DNA from: Marinosulfonomonas sp.
Lineage (GTDB): Bacteria > Pseudomonadota > Alphaproteobacteria > Rhodobacterales > Rhodobacteraceae
Reading direction: 5' to 3'
DNA: 5,018 nt
NCBI GenBank assembly: GCA_022712735.1
Contig: JAFLKA010000255.1
Span: 1 to 5,018 of the forward strand
Part shown: positions 1-5,018 of the stretch, piece after piece
Layout: the number at the start of each line of letters is the position of its first letter
Position numbering within the stretch: position 1 is the stretch's first letter
The notes under the pieces: model-generated
Seen by the model: the letters and a program-made list of their open reading frames with translations, nothing else
The model's database searches: none
What the model was told of the DNA's origin: nothing
Position numbers and translations under genes: made by a program

Positions 1-240
1 AACTGCGCCCGATAGCCGTTCCCACACCGCATCGGTCGCCAGCCCTGCGCGGGCCTCGTCCAGATCGGCACCGGCGCTGAACACGCGGCCCTCGCCGGTG
101 ATCACCAGCACTTTGGCACCCACGGCAGCCTCGGCAATATCCGCCAGTTGCTCCAGCATCGCCTTGGTCAGGGAATTGGCCTTGTCGGGGCGGCGGATCG
201 TCACCGTCCACAGCCCGCCATCCTTGTTCAGATCAATCAT
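1..240 (-). CDS. Enoyl-CoA hydratase/isomerase (crotonase) family protein, N-terminal part only
   Basis: This is the first 80 codons of a gene that reads leftwards out of the window; crotonases are usually about 250-270 aa, so roughly two thirds are missing. The translation starts MIDLNKDGGLWTVTIRRPDK. It shows the usual family landmarks: the R-P-x-K-x-N-S-L-T element (residues 17-25, the family's NAL-type motif) and ITGEGRVFSAGADLDEA (about residues 47-63), which is the first oxyanion-hole loop that binds the thioester carbonyl. The catalytic glutamates and second oxyanion glycine lie outside the window, so hydratase, isomerase or hydrolase activity cannot be told apart. The ATG (240-238) directly follows the TGA of the upstream dehydrogenase gene, and only a weak G-rich stretch (GGGGC) precedes it, which suggests translational coupling. 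Cytoplasmic; a role in fatty-acid or amino-acid acyl-CoA breakdown is inferred from the family. Confidence 0.88.
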   Translation of the reverse strand, partial: MIDLNKDGGLWTVTIRRPDKANSLTKAMLEQLADIAEAAVGAKVLVITGEGRVFSAGADLDEARAGLATDAVWERLSGAV

Positions 241-993
241 TCAAACCAGCCCCAACCGCGCCCGAATGTCGTCATCCCGCAGGGCGATTTCCTGCCCCAG
301 ATATTCATCCGCATCCGCTGTGCACATCCACATCAATGTTTTGGCCACCCATTCAGGCGGGATGTGGTCTTCCCACTCCATTGCACTGACCGGATTGATG
401 CCAGACGCCTTGATCTCGCGCTGCATCTCGGTGGCAACGGTGCCCGGCGACAGGCCCATCGCGCGGATGCCTGCACCCGCGCCTTCCTTATGGGCGCACA
501 TGGTCAGCATCGCGGCACCCGCCTTGGACGCACAATAATGGCTCCATCCCTCAAGCGCATTATGGGCTGCACCGGAACTGATGGTGATAATCGTGCCGCC
601 ACCCGCCGCCTGCATAATAGGCATCGCCGCACGCATACCGTAATAGACACCCTTTAGATTGATATCGATCGCTTTCCCCCACGCATCAGGGTCCGAAGTG
701 GCAAGGGCCGAGATCGGTTCAATCACGCCAGCATTGTTGATCACCACATCCAGCGTGCCGAATTTGGCAACGGCTGTATGCATCGCCGTTTCAACATCGC
801 CATACCGGCTGACATCACAGGTTATTGCCAATGCCGATGGGCCGATGTCTGCCGCCAGATCATTGATTGCAGTCCCGGACCGCGCCAACAGCACCACATT
901 CGCCCCCGCATCGGCAAATTCCCGCGCAGTTGAGGCCCCGATTCCGCGGCTGGCGCCTGTTATAAATATTGTCTTTCCAGTTATTCCGTCCAT
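241..993 (-). CDS. Short-chain dehydrogenase/reductase (classical SDR, NAD(P)-dependent)
   Basis: A complete 250-aa protein, the normal length for a classical SDR, that oxidises or reduces an alcohol/carbonyl group with a nicotinamide cofactor. The Rossmann glycine motif TGASRGIG is at residues 12-19, the acidic D60 (CDV) contacts adenine, NNAG is at 86-89, and the active site is N112, S140, Y153 and K157 (YCASK). The cofactor loop SPGTVATEM starts at 182. R16 and R38 near the adenosine ribose suggest NADP(H) preference; this is an inference. The C-terminus departs from the usual xGQ...DGG ending of FabG-like enzymes: YLGQEIALRDD is followed by IRARLGLV, so the substrate may differ. It is the first gene of an operon with the adjoining crotonase gene, which suggests a 3-hydroxyacyl-type or other acyl-CoA substrate, but the substrate is not readable from sequence. 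The start is supported by an AGAGGG ribosome binding site 8 nt upstream. Confidence 0.93.
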   Translation of the reverse strand: MDGITGKTIFITGASRGIGASTAREFADAGANVVLLARSGTAINDLAADIGPSALAITCDVSRYGDVETAMHTAVAKFGTLDVVINNAGVIEPISALATSDPDAWGKAIDINLKGVYYGMRAAMPIMQAAGGGTIITISSGAAHNALEGWSHYCASKAGAAMLTMCAHKEGAGAGIRAMGLSPGTVATEMQREIKASGINPVSAMEWEDHIPPEWVAKTLMWMCTADADEYLGQEIALRDDDIRARLGLV

Positions 994-1001
994 TTATCTA
1001 T

Positions 1002-1007
1002 CCCTCT
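1002..1007 (-). promoter_or_regulatory. Ribosome binding site of the SDR gene
   Basis: On the minus strand AGAGGG lies 8 nt before the ATG at 993-991. It is the only good Shine-Dalgarno match near the N-terminus and fixes the start just ahead of the Rossmann fold. Confidence 0.7.
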
Positions 1008-1027
1008 TGGTATTATCAGGCTAAAAT

Positions 1028-1048
1028 ACTCTTCACATTGTGAATAGT
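1028..1048. promoter_or_regulatory. 21-bp inverted repeat, candidate operator between divergent genes
   Basis: The left arm ACTCTTCACA (1028-1037) and right arm TGTGAATAGT (1039-1048) flank a single central T (1038). Nine of ten arm positions are complementary; the only mismatch is C1031 against T1045. The inner 13 bp (TTCACA-T-TGTGAA) are a perfect palindrome. It sits 34 bp before the SDR start and 79 bp before the start of the first secreted-protein gene, where a dimeric repressor or activator could act on either or both promoters. Size and symmetry fit a TetR-, GntR- or MarR-type dimer site, but I cannot name the regulator. No T-tract follows, so a terminator is unlikely. Confidence 0.5.
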
Positions 1049-1066
1049 GCTGTCTTACACTTGAAT
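1038..1066 (+). promoter_or_regulatory. Possible sigma-70-like promoter for the tandem secreted-protein genes
   Basis: TTGTGA (1038-1043) as -35 and TTGAAT (1061-1066) as -10 are 17 nt apart, each matching four of six consensus bases. The -35 would overlap the right arm of the palindrome, which would place the putative operator where a repressor could block this promoter. The match is weak and other nearby AT-rich hexamers (for example around 1085-1092) could serve instead. Confidence 0.22.
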
Positions 1067-1115
1067 ACAGCGCATTTCGCGTCCATTTATACGCCAAGTC
1101 ATTATTTTTAACTAC

Positions 1116-1121
1116 GAAGGG
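1116..1121 (+). promoter_or_regulatory. Ribosome binding site of the first secreted paralog
   Basis: GAAGGG lies 6 nt before the ATG at 1128. It supports this start, which also gives a complete signal peptide. Confidence 0.65.
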
Positions 1122-1127
1122 TTCATT

Positions 1128-2633
1128 ATGACAAACTGGAAATCAATTGGTGGTTCCGCCGCGATTATCACTTTACTGGGGAGCACGGCGACATTTGCCG
1201 ATGTTACAGCCGCAGAAGTCTGGCAAGACTGGCATGATTACATGACCGGTTTCGGCTATGACGTTACATCGCAAGATGAAGCTTCTGGCGACACAGTAAC
1301 CATCAATAACCTGGTCATTTCGATGAACCTGCCCGAGGATGACGGCACCATTAAGGTCGACTTCGGCAAGCTGACCTTCAAAGATCAAGGCGATGGCACC
1401 GTCGCCATCATCATGCCGGAAACCATGCCGGTAAAGATCAGTGTCGAGGATGAGTTTTCGGTCACGATGAACTACAACTTGTCTGACATGTCGATGGTCG
1501 TCAGTGGCTCGGCCACGGAAATGACCTATACCTATTCCGCCGCACAAATGGGCATTTCTATCGCCGATCTGGTGATCGAGGGCGACAAGATTGACGATGC
1601 CAAACTTGATGTGATCTTGACCAATATGTCCGGCAGCACCGTCAGCACCACGGGCAACATTCGCCACATGGTTCAGTCGTTTTCTTCCGATATGCTGACA
1701 TATGATTTCGCTATCAAAGAACCCGACGACGGGTCTTTCGCAATGGCAGTCAAAGGCTCTATCGCCGATTTCAAAGGTAACTCTGACAGCATGATCCCGA
1801 ATGGTGTGGATTTTGAACAGTTCGCCGCAGCCCTGACGGCTGGCTTTGCGGCCAAAGGCGGGCTGACTTGGGGCGCAGGTGGATACGAGTTCTCTACAAC
1901 TGATCGCAGTGACGAAGTGACTGGTTCATCCACGTCCGACTCGGGCAGTCTGGATTTCGGCATGGACCGCGACAGCATCCATTACGGTGGCACAGCGATC
2001 GGCACCAAAGCGTCGTTCACCAGCTCTGACTTACCCTTCCCTGTCGATATCACTATCGCCGAAAGCGTGTTCAACCTGCTGATGCCTGTTAACAAGTCCG
2101 ACGCACCGTCAGATTTCGGTATGACCATCAAACTGGGTGATTTCACCATTAGTGACAGCATCTGGGGCATGATCGATCCGGGCAACATCCTGTCACGCGA
2201 TCCAGCCACGATCAATCTGGAACTTGACGGCAAGGCCAACTGGCTGGTCGACATCATGGACCCTGAAAGCGACGAGATGGCAGAGATCGACATTCCGGGC
2301 CAACTGCACGAGCTGACTTTGAAAGCGTTGCAAGTGAAAGTGGCCGGTGCCGATCTGACTGGGTCAGGCGCGTTCACCTTTAACAACGATGATCTGGAAA
2401 CCTTTGATGGTTTGCCAGCCCCGACAGGTGCACTGGACCTGAAACTGACTGGCGGCAATGGCCTGATGGACAATTTGGTTAAAATGGGCCTTCTGCCCGA
2501 AGATCAAGCCATGGGCGCCCGCATGATGATGGGTCTGTTCGCGGTTGTTGGCGATGGCGACGATACGCTGACCTCGAAAATCGAAGTCAATGGCGACGGG
2601 TCAATCATGGCCAATGGCCAACGCCTGAAGTAA
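1128..2633 (+). CDS. Secreted DUF2125-like protein, tandem copy 1 (function unknown)
   Basis: A 501-aa exported protein of unknown function. A Sec signal peptide is visible: K5, hydrophobic core about residues 8-20, probable cleavage after TFA at 24/25, with the mature chain starting DVTAAEVWQDW. There is no lipobox, no later membrane segment and no cysteine anywhere. The rest alternates polar and hydrophobic residues as in a beta-rich fold and is rich in Asp/Glu. Shared landmarks are QGDGTVAIIMPETMP (88-102), VSGSATE (125-131), KEP followed by the module at about 188-288 ending DRDSIHYGG (280-288), MIDPGN (348-353), FTFNNDDLETFDG (416-428), APTGALDLKLTGGN (431-444) and a GDGDDTL...ANGQRLK end. 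The overall pattern matches my memory of DUF2125 (PF09898) proteins in Rhodobacterales; this needs a profile search. It is first in an array of at least three paralogs and is followed by its own terminator, so it probably has a separate transcript. Periplasmic or cell-surface location is inferred from the signal peptide. Confidence 0.85.
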   Translation: MTNWKSIGGSAAIITLLGSTATFADVTAAEVWQDWHDYMTGFGYDVTSQDEASGDTVTINNLVISMNLPEDDGTIKVDFGKLTFKDQGDGTVAIIMPETMPVKISVEDEFSVTMNYNLSDMSMVVSGSATEMTYTYSAAQMGISIADLVIEGDKIDDAKLDVILTNMSGSTVSTTGNIRHMVQSFSSDMLTYDFAIKEPDDGSFAMAVKGSIADFKGNSDSMIPNGVDFEQFAAALTAGFAAKGGLTWGAGGYEFSTTDRSDEVTGSSTSDSGSLDFGMDRDSIHYGGTAIGTKASFTSSDLPFPVDITIAESVFNLLMPVNKSDAPSDFGMTIKLGDFTISDSIWGMIDPGNILSRDPATINLELDGKANWLVDIMDPESDEMAEIDIPGQLHELTLKALQVKVAGADLTGSGAFTFNNDDLETFDGLPAPTGALDLKLTGGNGLMDNLVKMGLLPEDQAMGARMMMGLFAVVGDGDDTLTSKIEVNGDGSIMANGQRLK

Positions 2634-2649
2634 TCTAGCACAATTACCG

Positions 2650-2690
2650 AATGGGCCGCGAGGGACATCCCCTCGCGGCCCATTTTCGTT
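2650..2690 (+). terminator. Rho-independent terminator after copy 1
   Basis: A perfect 15-bp GC-rich stem (2650-2664 pairs with 2670-2684), a 5-nt loop (2665-2669, ACATC) and a following T-rich stretch TTTTCGTT (2683-2690). It begins 17 nt after the TAA of copy 1 and 67 nt before copy 2, so it should stop or strongly reduce read-through into copies 2 and 3. The T-tract is interrupted by CG. On the minus strand the flank is not T-rich, so it reads as one-directional. Confidence 0.85.
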
Positions 2691-2744
2691 TCGGCTTGAT
2701 ATTGGCGACACATCGGTTGAAACTGGCTGAAATTCATCCGTAAC

Positions 2745-2749
2745 GAAAG
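2745..2749 (+). promoter_or_regulatory. Weak ribosome binding site of copy 2
   Basis: GAAAG lies 7 nt before the ATG at 2757. It is a poorer Shine-Dalgarno match than those of copies 1 and 3. The start is accepted because it yields a full signal peptide aligned with both neighbours. The gap 2691-2744 must contain the promoter if the preceding terminator is efficient; TTGATA (2696-2701) is a fair -35 hexamer but no convincing -10 is seen. Confidence 0.4.
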
Positions 2750-2756
2750 TAATTAT

Positions 2757-4580
2757 ATGGCCCGCCTGACACAGCTTTGCACCAGCACCGCCCTTGCCAC
2801 CCTGATCGCCACCACCCCCGCCTTTGCTGACATTACGGCAAAAGAGGTTTGGGACAATTGGCAGGACCAGCTAACCACCCTTGGGTATGAGTTAAGTTTT
2901 GACGAGGCGATGTCGGCCGGCATCCTGACCATCAACAACCTGACCCTGACAATGGTAGATGACGATCAACAGACATCCACCATTACGCTGGGTCCGGTCG
3001 GGTATCGTGAACTGGGTGATGGTTCGGTCGAGGTTATACTGGCTACCGACACGCCGGTTATTTTCAAAACCGACGACGTTACCCTTGCATTCAACCAGAA
3101 CCATACCGGCCTGTCCTATATCATCAGCGGCGCGCCCGAGGCGATTACCCACAGTATTCAGGCTGATGAAATCTCGCTCACCCTGACTGAAATGCTGGAT
3201 AAAGGCGAGCCAGTCGAGAACGCAAAGATTGACCTGGCCCTCAGGGCCATATCCGGCACCTCGCTGCTGAAATCCAGTGACTCTGATGAAGTGCTGTCCG
3301 ATTTCACCATCGGGGAATTCGCCTATGATATAGATCTGAAAGAACCCGGCGAGCGGGGCAAAGCCTATGTCTGGAACGGGTCATTCGCCAATCTGCACGG
3401 CAATACCGATTTCGTCATCCCGAAAAACCTGAAAACAGGCACCCCGACAGAACTGTTCGATGCCGGTCTCACCCTTAATTTCGGCGGCGGTTACGGATCA
3501 ATCAACAGCTATTTTTCGTTTATTGACGGCAATGAAACGGCAAAGGCCACGCTTGCGTCCGACCAAGGCAGCCTTGAATTCGCATTCGGCTCAAAGTCCG
3601 GTGGCATGGTTGATGTGATACAAAACCTGGCCCTTGACGCCATATCCCTCGATTTTAGCTTTACCGATAGCGAGAAAGACGAGACCGTGACCCTTGCCGC
3701 CTCAATCGCCGACATTAAGGAAGCTGTCGTCGTTACCGTCCCTATCGGTATGGACCCGGAACAAATGCCCGCCGCACTTGAGGCGGGATTCGCCTTCAGC
3801 GCCGACCTTACCCACGGGGCAATCAGCGGCGCGTTGTCAATTCCGGAAGAGAACCAACCGGTTTCCGGCACCATGTCCGTTGCATCCGGCGATATGTCTG
3901 TTGCGCTGGACCGCGACATGATGCGCTATGGCGGCAGTGCGATTGACACGAAAATGTCGGCGAAAATCGGCGGCATACCTATTCCTTCCATCGAATACTC
4001 GATTGGTGAAACGTCTTTCAATACGGTGGTGCCCGTCACCAAATCGACCACGCCCGCACCATTCACCATCCAATATAAAATTGCCGACCTCTGGGTTGGT
4101 GAGGATTTGTGGAGCATGATTGACCCAACCACGCAGCTTTCGCACGCCCCCGCAACGATTAGTCTGGATATTACCGGCATGGGCAACTGGCTGATTAACA
4201 TCATGGATGCTGAATCCGAAGAGGCCCGGAACACGCAAGTCAAAGGCGAGCTGCACGCGCTAACCCTGAACGCGCTGCAAGTAACGGGCGTAGGCATCAA
4301 CCTGACGGGCGCTGGCGATTTCACCTTTAACAACGACGATCTGGACACCTTCGATGGCATGCCCGCCCCGACCGGCACAATGAATTTGAAACTAACCGGC
4401 GGCAATGCATTGATCGACACCTTGATCGAAATGGGCCTGATGCCCGCAGACGAGGCAATGGGCGTTCGCATGGCGCTCAGCCTGTTCACCATTGCCGGTG
4501 ATGGCGACGATACGCTGATATCCGACCTTGAAATCACCCCAGAGGGTCCGGTTCTGGCCAACGGCAAACGCCTGAAGTAA
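2757..4580 (+). CDS. Secreted DUF2125-like protein, tandem copy 2 with an extra internal module
   Basis: A 607-aa exported paralog of copy 1, function unknown. The signal peptide has R3, a hydrophobic stretch about 11-20 and probable cleavage after AFA at 24/25; the mature chain begins DITAKEVWDNW. Its only cysteine (C8) is in the signal peptide, so the mature protein is cysteine-free. The N-terminal domain (25 to about 180) aligns with copy 1, including LGDGSVEVI (86-94) and ISGAPE (123-128). The middle holds two diverged versions of a module: A about 188-283 (from FAYDIDLKEP to SGG) and B about 296-393 (to DRDMMRYGG). Copy 1 has one such module, which accounts for the 106-aa length difference. 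The C-terminal domain (394-607) aligns with copy 1 almost without gaps. By hand count 57 of the last 90 residues are identical, including FTFNNDDLDTFDG (522-534) and LKLTGGN (544-550). It is probably cotranscribed with copy 3, 33 nt downstream. Confidence 0.85.
   Translation: MARLTQLCTSTALATLIATTPAFADITAKEVWDNWQDQLTTLGYELSFDEAMSAGILTINNLTLTMVDDDQQTSTITLGPVGYRELGDGSVEVILATDTPVIFKTDDVTLAFNQNHTGLSYIISGAPEAITHSIQADEISLTLTEMLDKGEPVENAKIDLALRAISGTSLLKSSDSDEVLSDFTIGEFAYDIDLKEPGERGKAYVWNGSFANLHGNTDFVIPKNLKTGTPTELFDAGLTLNFGGGYGSINSYFSFIDGNETAKATLASDQGSLEFAFGSKSGGMVDVIQNLALDAISLDFSFTDSEKDETVTLAASIADIKEAVVVTVPIGMDPEQMPAALEAGFAFSADLTHGAISGALSIPEENQPVSGTMSVASGDMSVALDRDMMRYGGSAIDTKMSAKIGGIPIPSIEYSIGETSFNTVVPVTKSTTPAPFTIQYKIADLWVGEDLWSMIDPTTQLSHAPATISLDITGMGNWLINIMDAESEEARNTQVKGELHALTLNALQVTGVGINLTGAGDFTFNNDDLDTFDGMPAPTGTMNLKLTGGNALIDTLIEMGLMPADEAMGVRMALSLFTIAGDGDDTLISDLEITPEGPVLANGKRLK
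3318..3605 (+). repeat. Internal protein module A of copy 2
   Basis: Residues about 188-283 of copy 2. It resembles the single module of copy 1 (residues about 188-288) at its front and rear: YDIDLKEP against YDFAIKEP, GNTDFVIP against GNSDSMIP, and QGSLEFAFG against SGSLDFGMD. The similarity is at protein level; the DNA has diverged. Confidence 0.55.
3642..3935 (+). repeat. Internal protein module B of copy 2
   Basis: Residues about 296-393 of copy 2. It matches the copy 1 module best in its second half: EQMPAALEAGF against EQFAAALTAGF, THGA against TWGA, and LDRDMMRYGGSAIDTK against MDRDSIHYGGTAIGTK. Equivalent positions of modules A and B are about 108-110 residues apart. This fits an old internal duplication, or a recombination between two paralogs that joined parts of each. 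Module limits are approximate. Confidence 0.55.
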
Positions 4581-4601
4581 TCCGCGCTCATACCCACAGT
4601 A

Positions 4602-4606
4602 AAAGG
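4602..4606 (+). promoter_or_regulatory. Ribosome binding site of copy 3
   Basis: AAAGG lies 7 nt before the ATG at 4614, inside the 33-nt gap after copy 2. No terminator or convincing promoter fits in this gap, which points to cotranscription. Confidence 0.6.
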
Positions 4607-4613
4607 TTTTCCT

Positions 4614-5018
4614 ATGACCCGCCTTGGCACCACGACCGCCCTTGTCACCCTGATGGCCACGCCCATATCGGCCGATGTCACCGCAAATGATGTCTGGGAT
4701 AGTTTCACATCCCTATATCAGGCCTTCGGGATGGACGTAGACGCAACCAGGGCCCAATCGGGAAACCGGCTGAAAATCAGCGACCTGAAGTTATCCGCGG
4801 ATTTTCCGTTTGATCTGGGATCGATCACCATCACCACAACGGGTTTCGATCTGATCGAGAATGGCGATGGCACAGTTGATATCAAACTCCCCGACACCAT
4901 GCCGATGGCAATGGCACTGACCCTGCCAAATGATATCTTTGCCACCGCCACAATGGATTACCGGATCAAAGATTACAGCGCACAGGTTTCGGGCGATCCT
5001 GATGAATTTACCGTCATA
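4614..5018 (+). CDS. Secreted DUF2125-like protein, tandem copy 3, N-terminal part only
   Basis: An open frame of 135 codons with no stop before the right edge. The translation begins MTRLGTTTALVTLMATPISA and then DVTANDVW, giving a short signal peptide with probable cleavage after ISA at 20/21. Its signal peptide resembles that of copy 2 (TAL-TL-AT pattern) in protein and DNA. The mature part aligns with the first domain of copies 1 and 2: AFGMDVDATRAQSGN (37-51), ENGDGTVDIKLPDTMP (82-97) and VSGDPDEF (125-132). It is nearer copy 1 in the GDGTV...PDTMP block. No cysteine is seen. Like its neighbours it is probably a beta-rich periplasmic or surface protein of unknown function. Whether it has one or two middle modules, or is complete, cannot be seen here. 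Confidence 0.8.
   Translation, partial: MTRLGTTTALVTLMATPISADVTANDVWDSFTSLYQAFGMDVDATRAQSGNRLKISDLKLSADFPFDLGSITITTTGFDLIENGDGTVDIKLPDTMPMAMALTLPNDIFATATMDYRIKDYSAQVSGDPDEFTVI

Noticed and set aside
98..657. Overlapping plus-strand open frames (98-538 and 148-657) opposite the SDR and crotonase genes.
   Set aside because: They lie antisense to genes with clear catalytic motifs, and their translations are rich in His/Arg/Ser/Ala with no domain.
1079..1094. A short inverted repeat GCGT...ACGC near the copy 1 promoter region.
   Set aside because: Only 4-bp arms with an 8-nt gap, well within chance expectation; far weaker than the 1028-1048 palindrome.
1128..2633. Calcium-binding (RTX or dockerin-like) reading of the Asp/Asn/Gly-rich motifs such as GDGDD and NNDD.
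   Set aside because: The motifs are single and not arranged as nonapeptide RTX repeats or paired EF-hand loops, so metal binding cannot be claimed from sequence.
2504..2737. A minus-strand open frame of 77 codons covering the terminator and the end of copy 1.
   Set aside because: It reads through the terminator hairpin, has no ribosome binding site that I can see and is antisense to the conserved end of copy 1.
3926..4708. A 260-codon open frame on the minus strand across the end of copy 2 and the start of copy 3.
   Set aside because: It is antisense to two well-supported genes, spans their intergenic gap, has serine/arginine-rich low-information sequence and no recognisable domain. A shorter antisense frame at 1982-2473 mirrors the corresponding part of copy 1, as expected for shadows of paralogous coding DNA.
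1128..5018. The repeated paralogous DNA as a mobile element or CRISPR-like array.
   Set aside because: There is no transposase, no terminal inverted repeats and no regularly spaced short repeats. The repetition is explained by homologous protein-coding genes.

Overview
The window looks like chromosome of an alphaproteobacterium, most likely a Rhodobacterales (roseobacter-type) marine bacterium. This rests on moderate GC content, on short-chain dehydrogenase and crotonase genes of the kind common there, and above all on a family of secreted proteins that I recognise from memory as DUF2125-type. That placement is an inference; no database search was possible.

Layout. On the minus strand, positions 1-993 hold the end of a lipid/acyl-CoA type operon: a complete short-chain dehydrogenase/reductase (241-993), followed directly (TGA then ATG, no gap) by the first 80 codons of an enoyl-CoA hydratase/isomerase that runs off the left edge (240 down to 1). 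Positions 994-1127 are a divergent intergenic region. It carries a near-perfect 21-bp palindrome (1028-1048), the best candidate for an operator.

On the plus strand, positions 1128-5018 hold a tandem array of at least three paralogous genes for exported, cysteine-free (in mature form), acidic, beta-rich proteins of unknown function. Copy 1 (1128-2633) is 501 aa, copy 2 (2757-4580) is 607 aa, and copy 3 starts at 4614 and leaves the window in frame after 135 codons. All three have a signal peptide followed by a shared D(V/I)TA..VW start to the mature chain. Copies 1 and 2 also share a strongly conserved C-terminal end. Copy 2 is about 106 residues longer, and this is explained by a second, diverged copy of a roughly 100-residue module that occurs once in copy 1.

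A strong intrinsic terminator (2650-2690) separates copy 1 from copies 2 and 3. Copies 2 and 3 are only 33 nt apart and are probably cotranscribed. The two halves of the window are divergent and may share a regulator at the palindrome, but nothing else ties their functions together. The most interesting content is the expanding tandem paralog family with internal module duplication.
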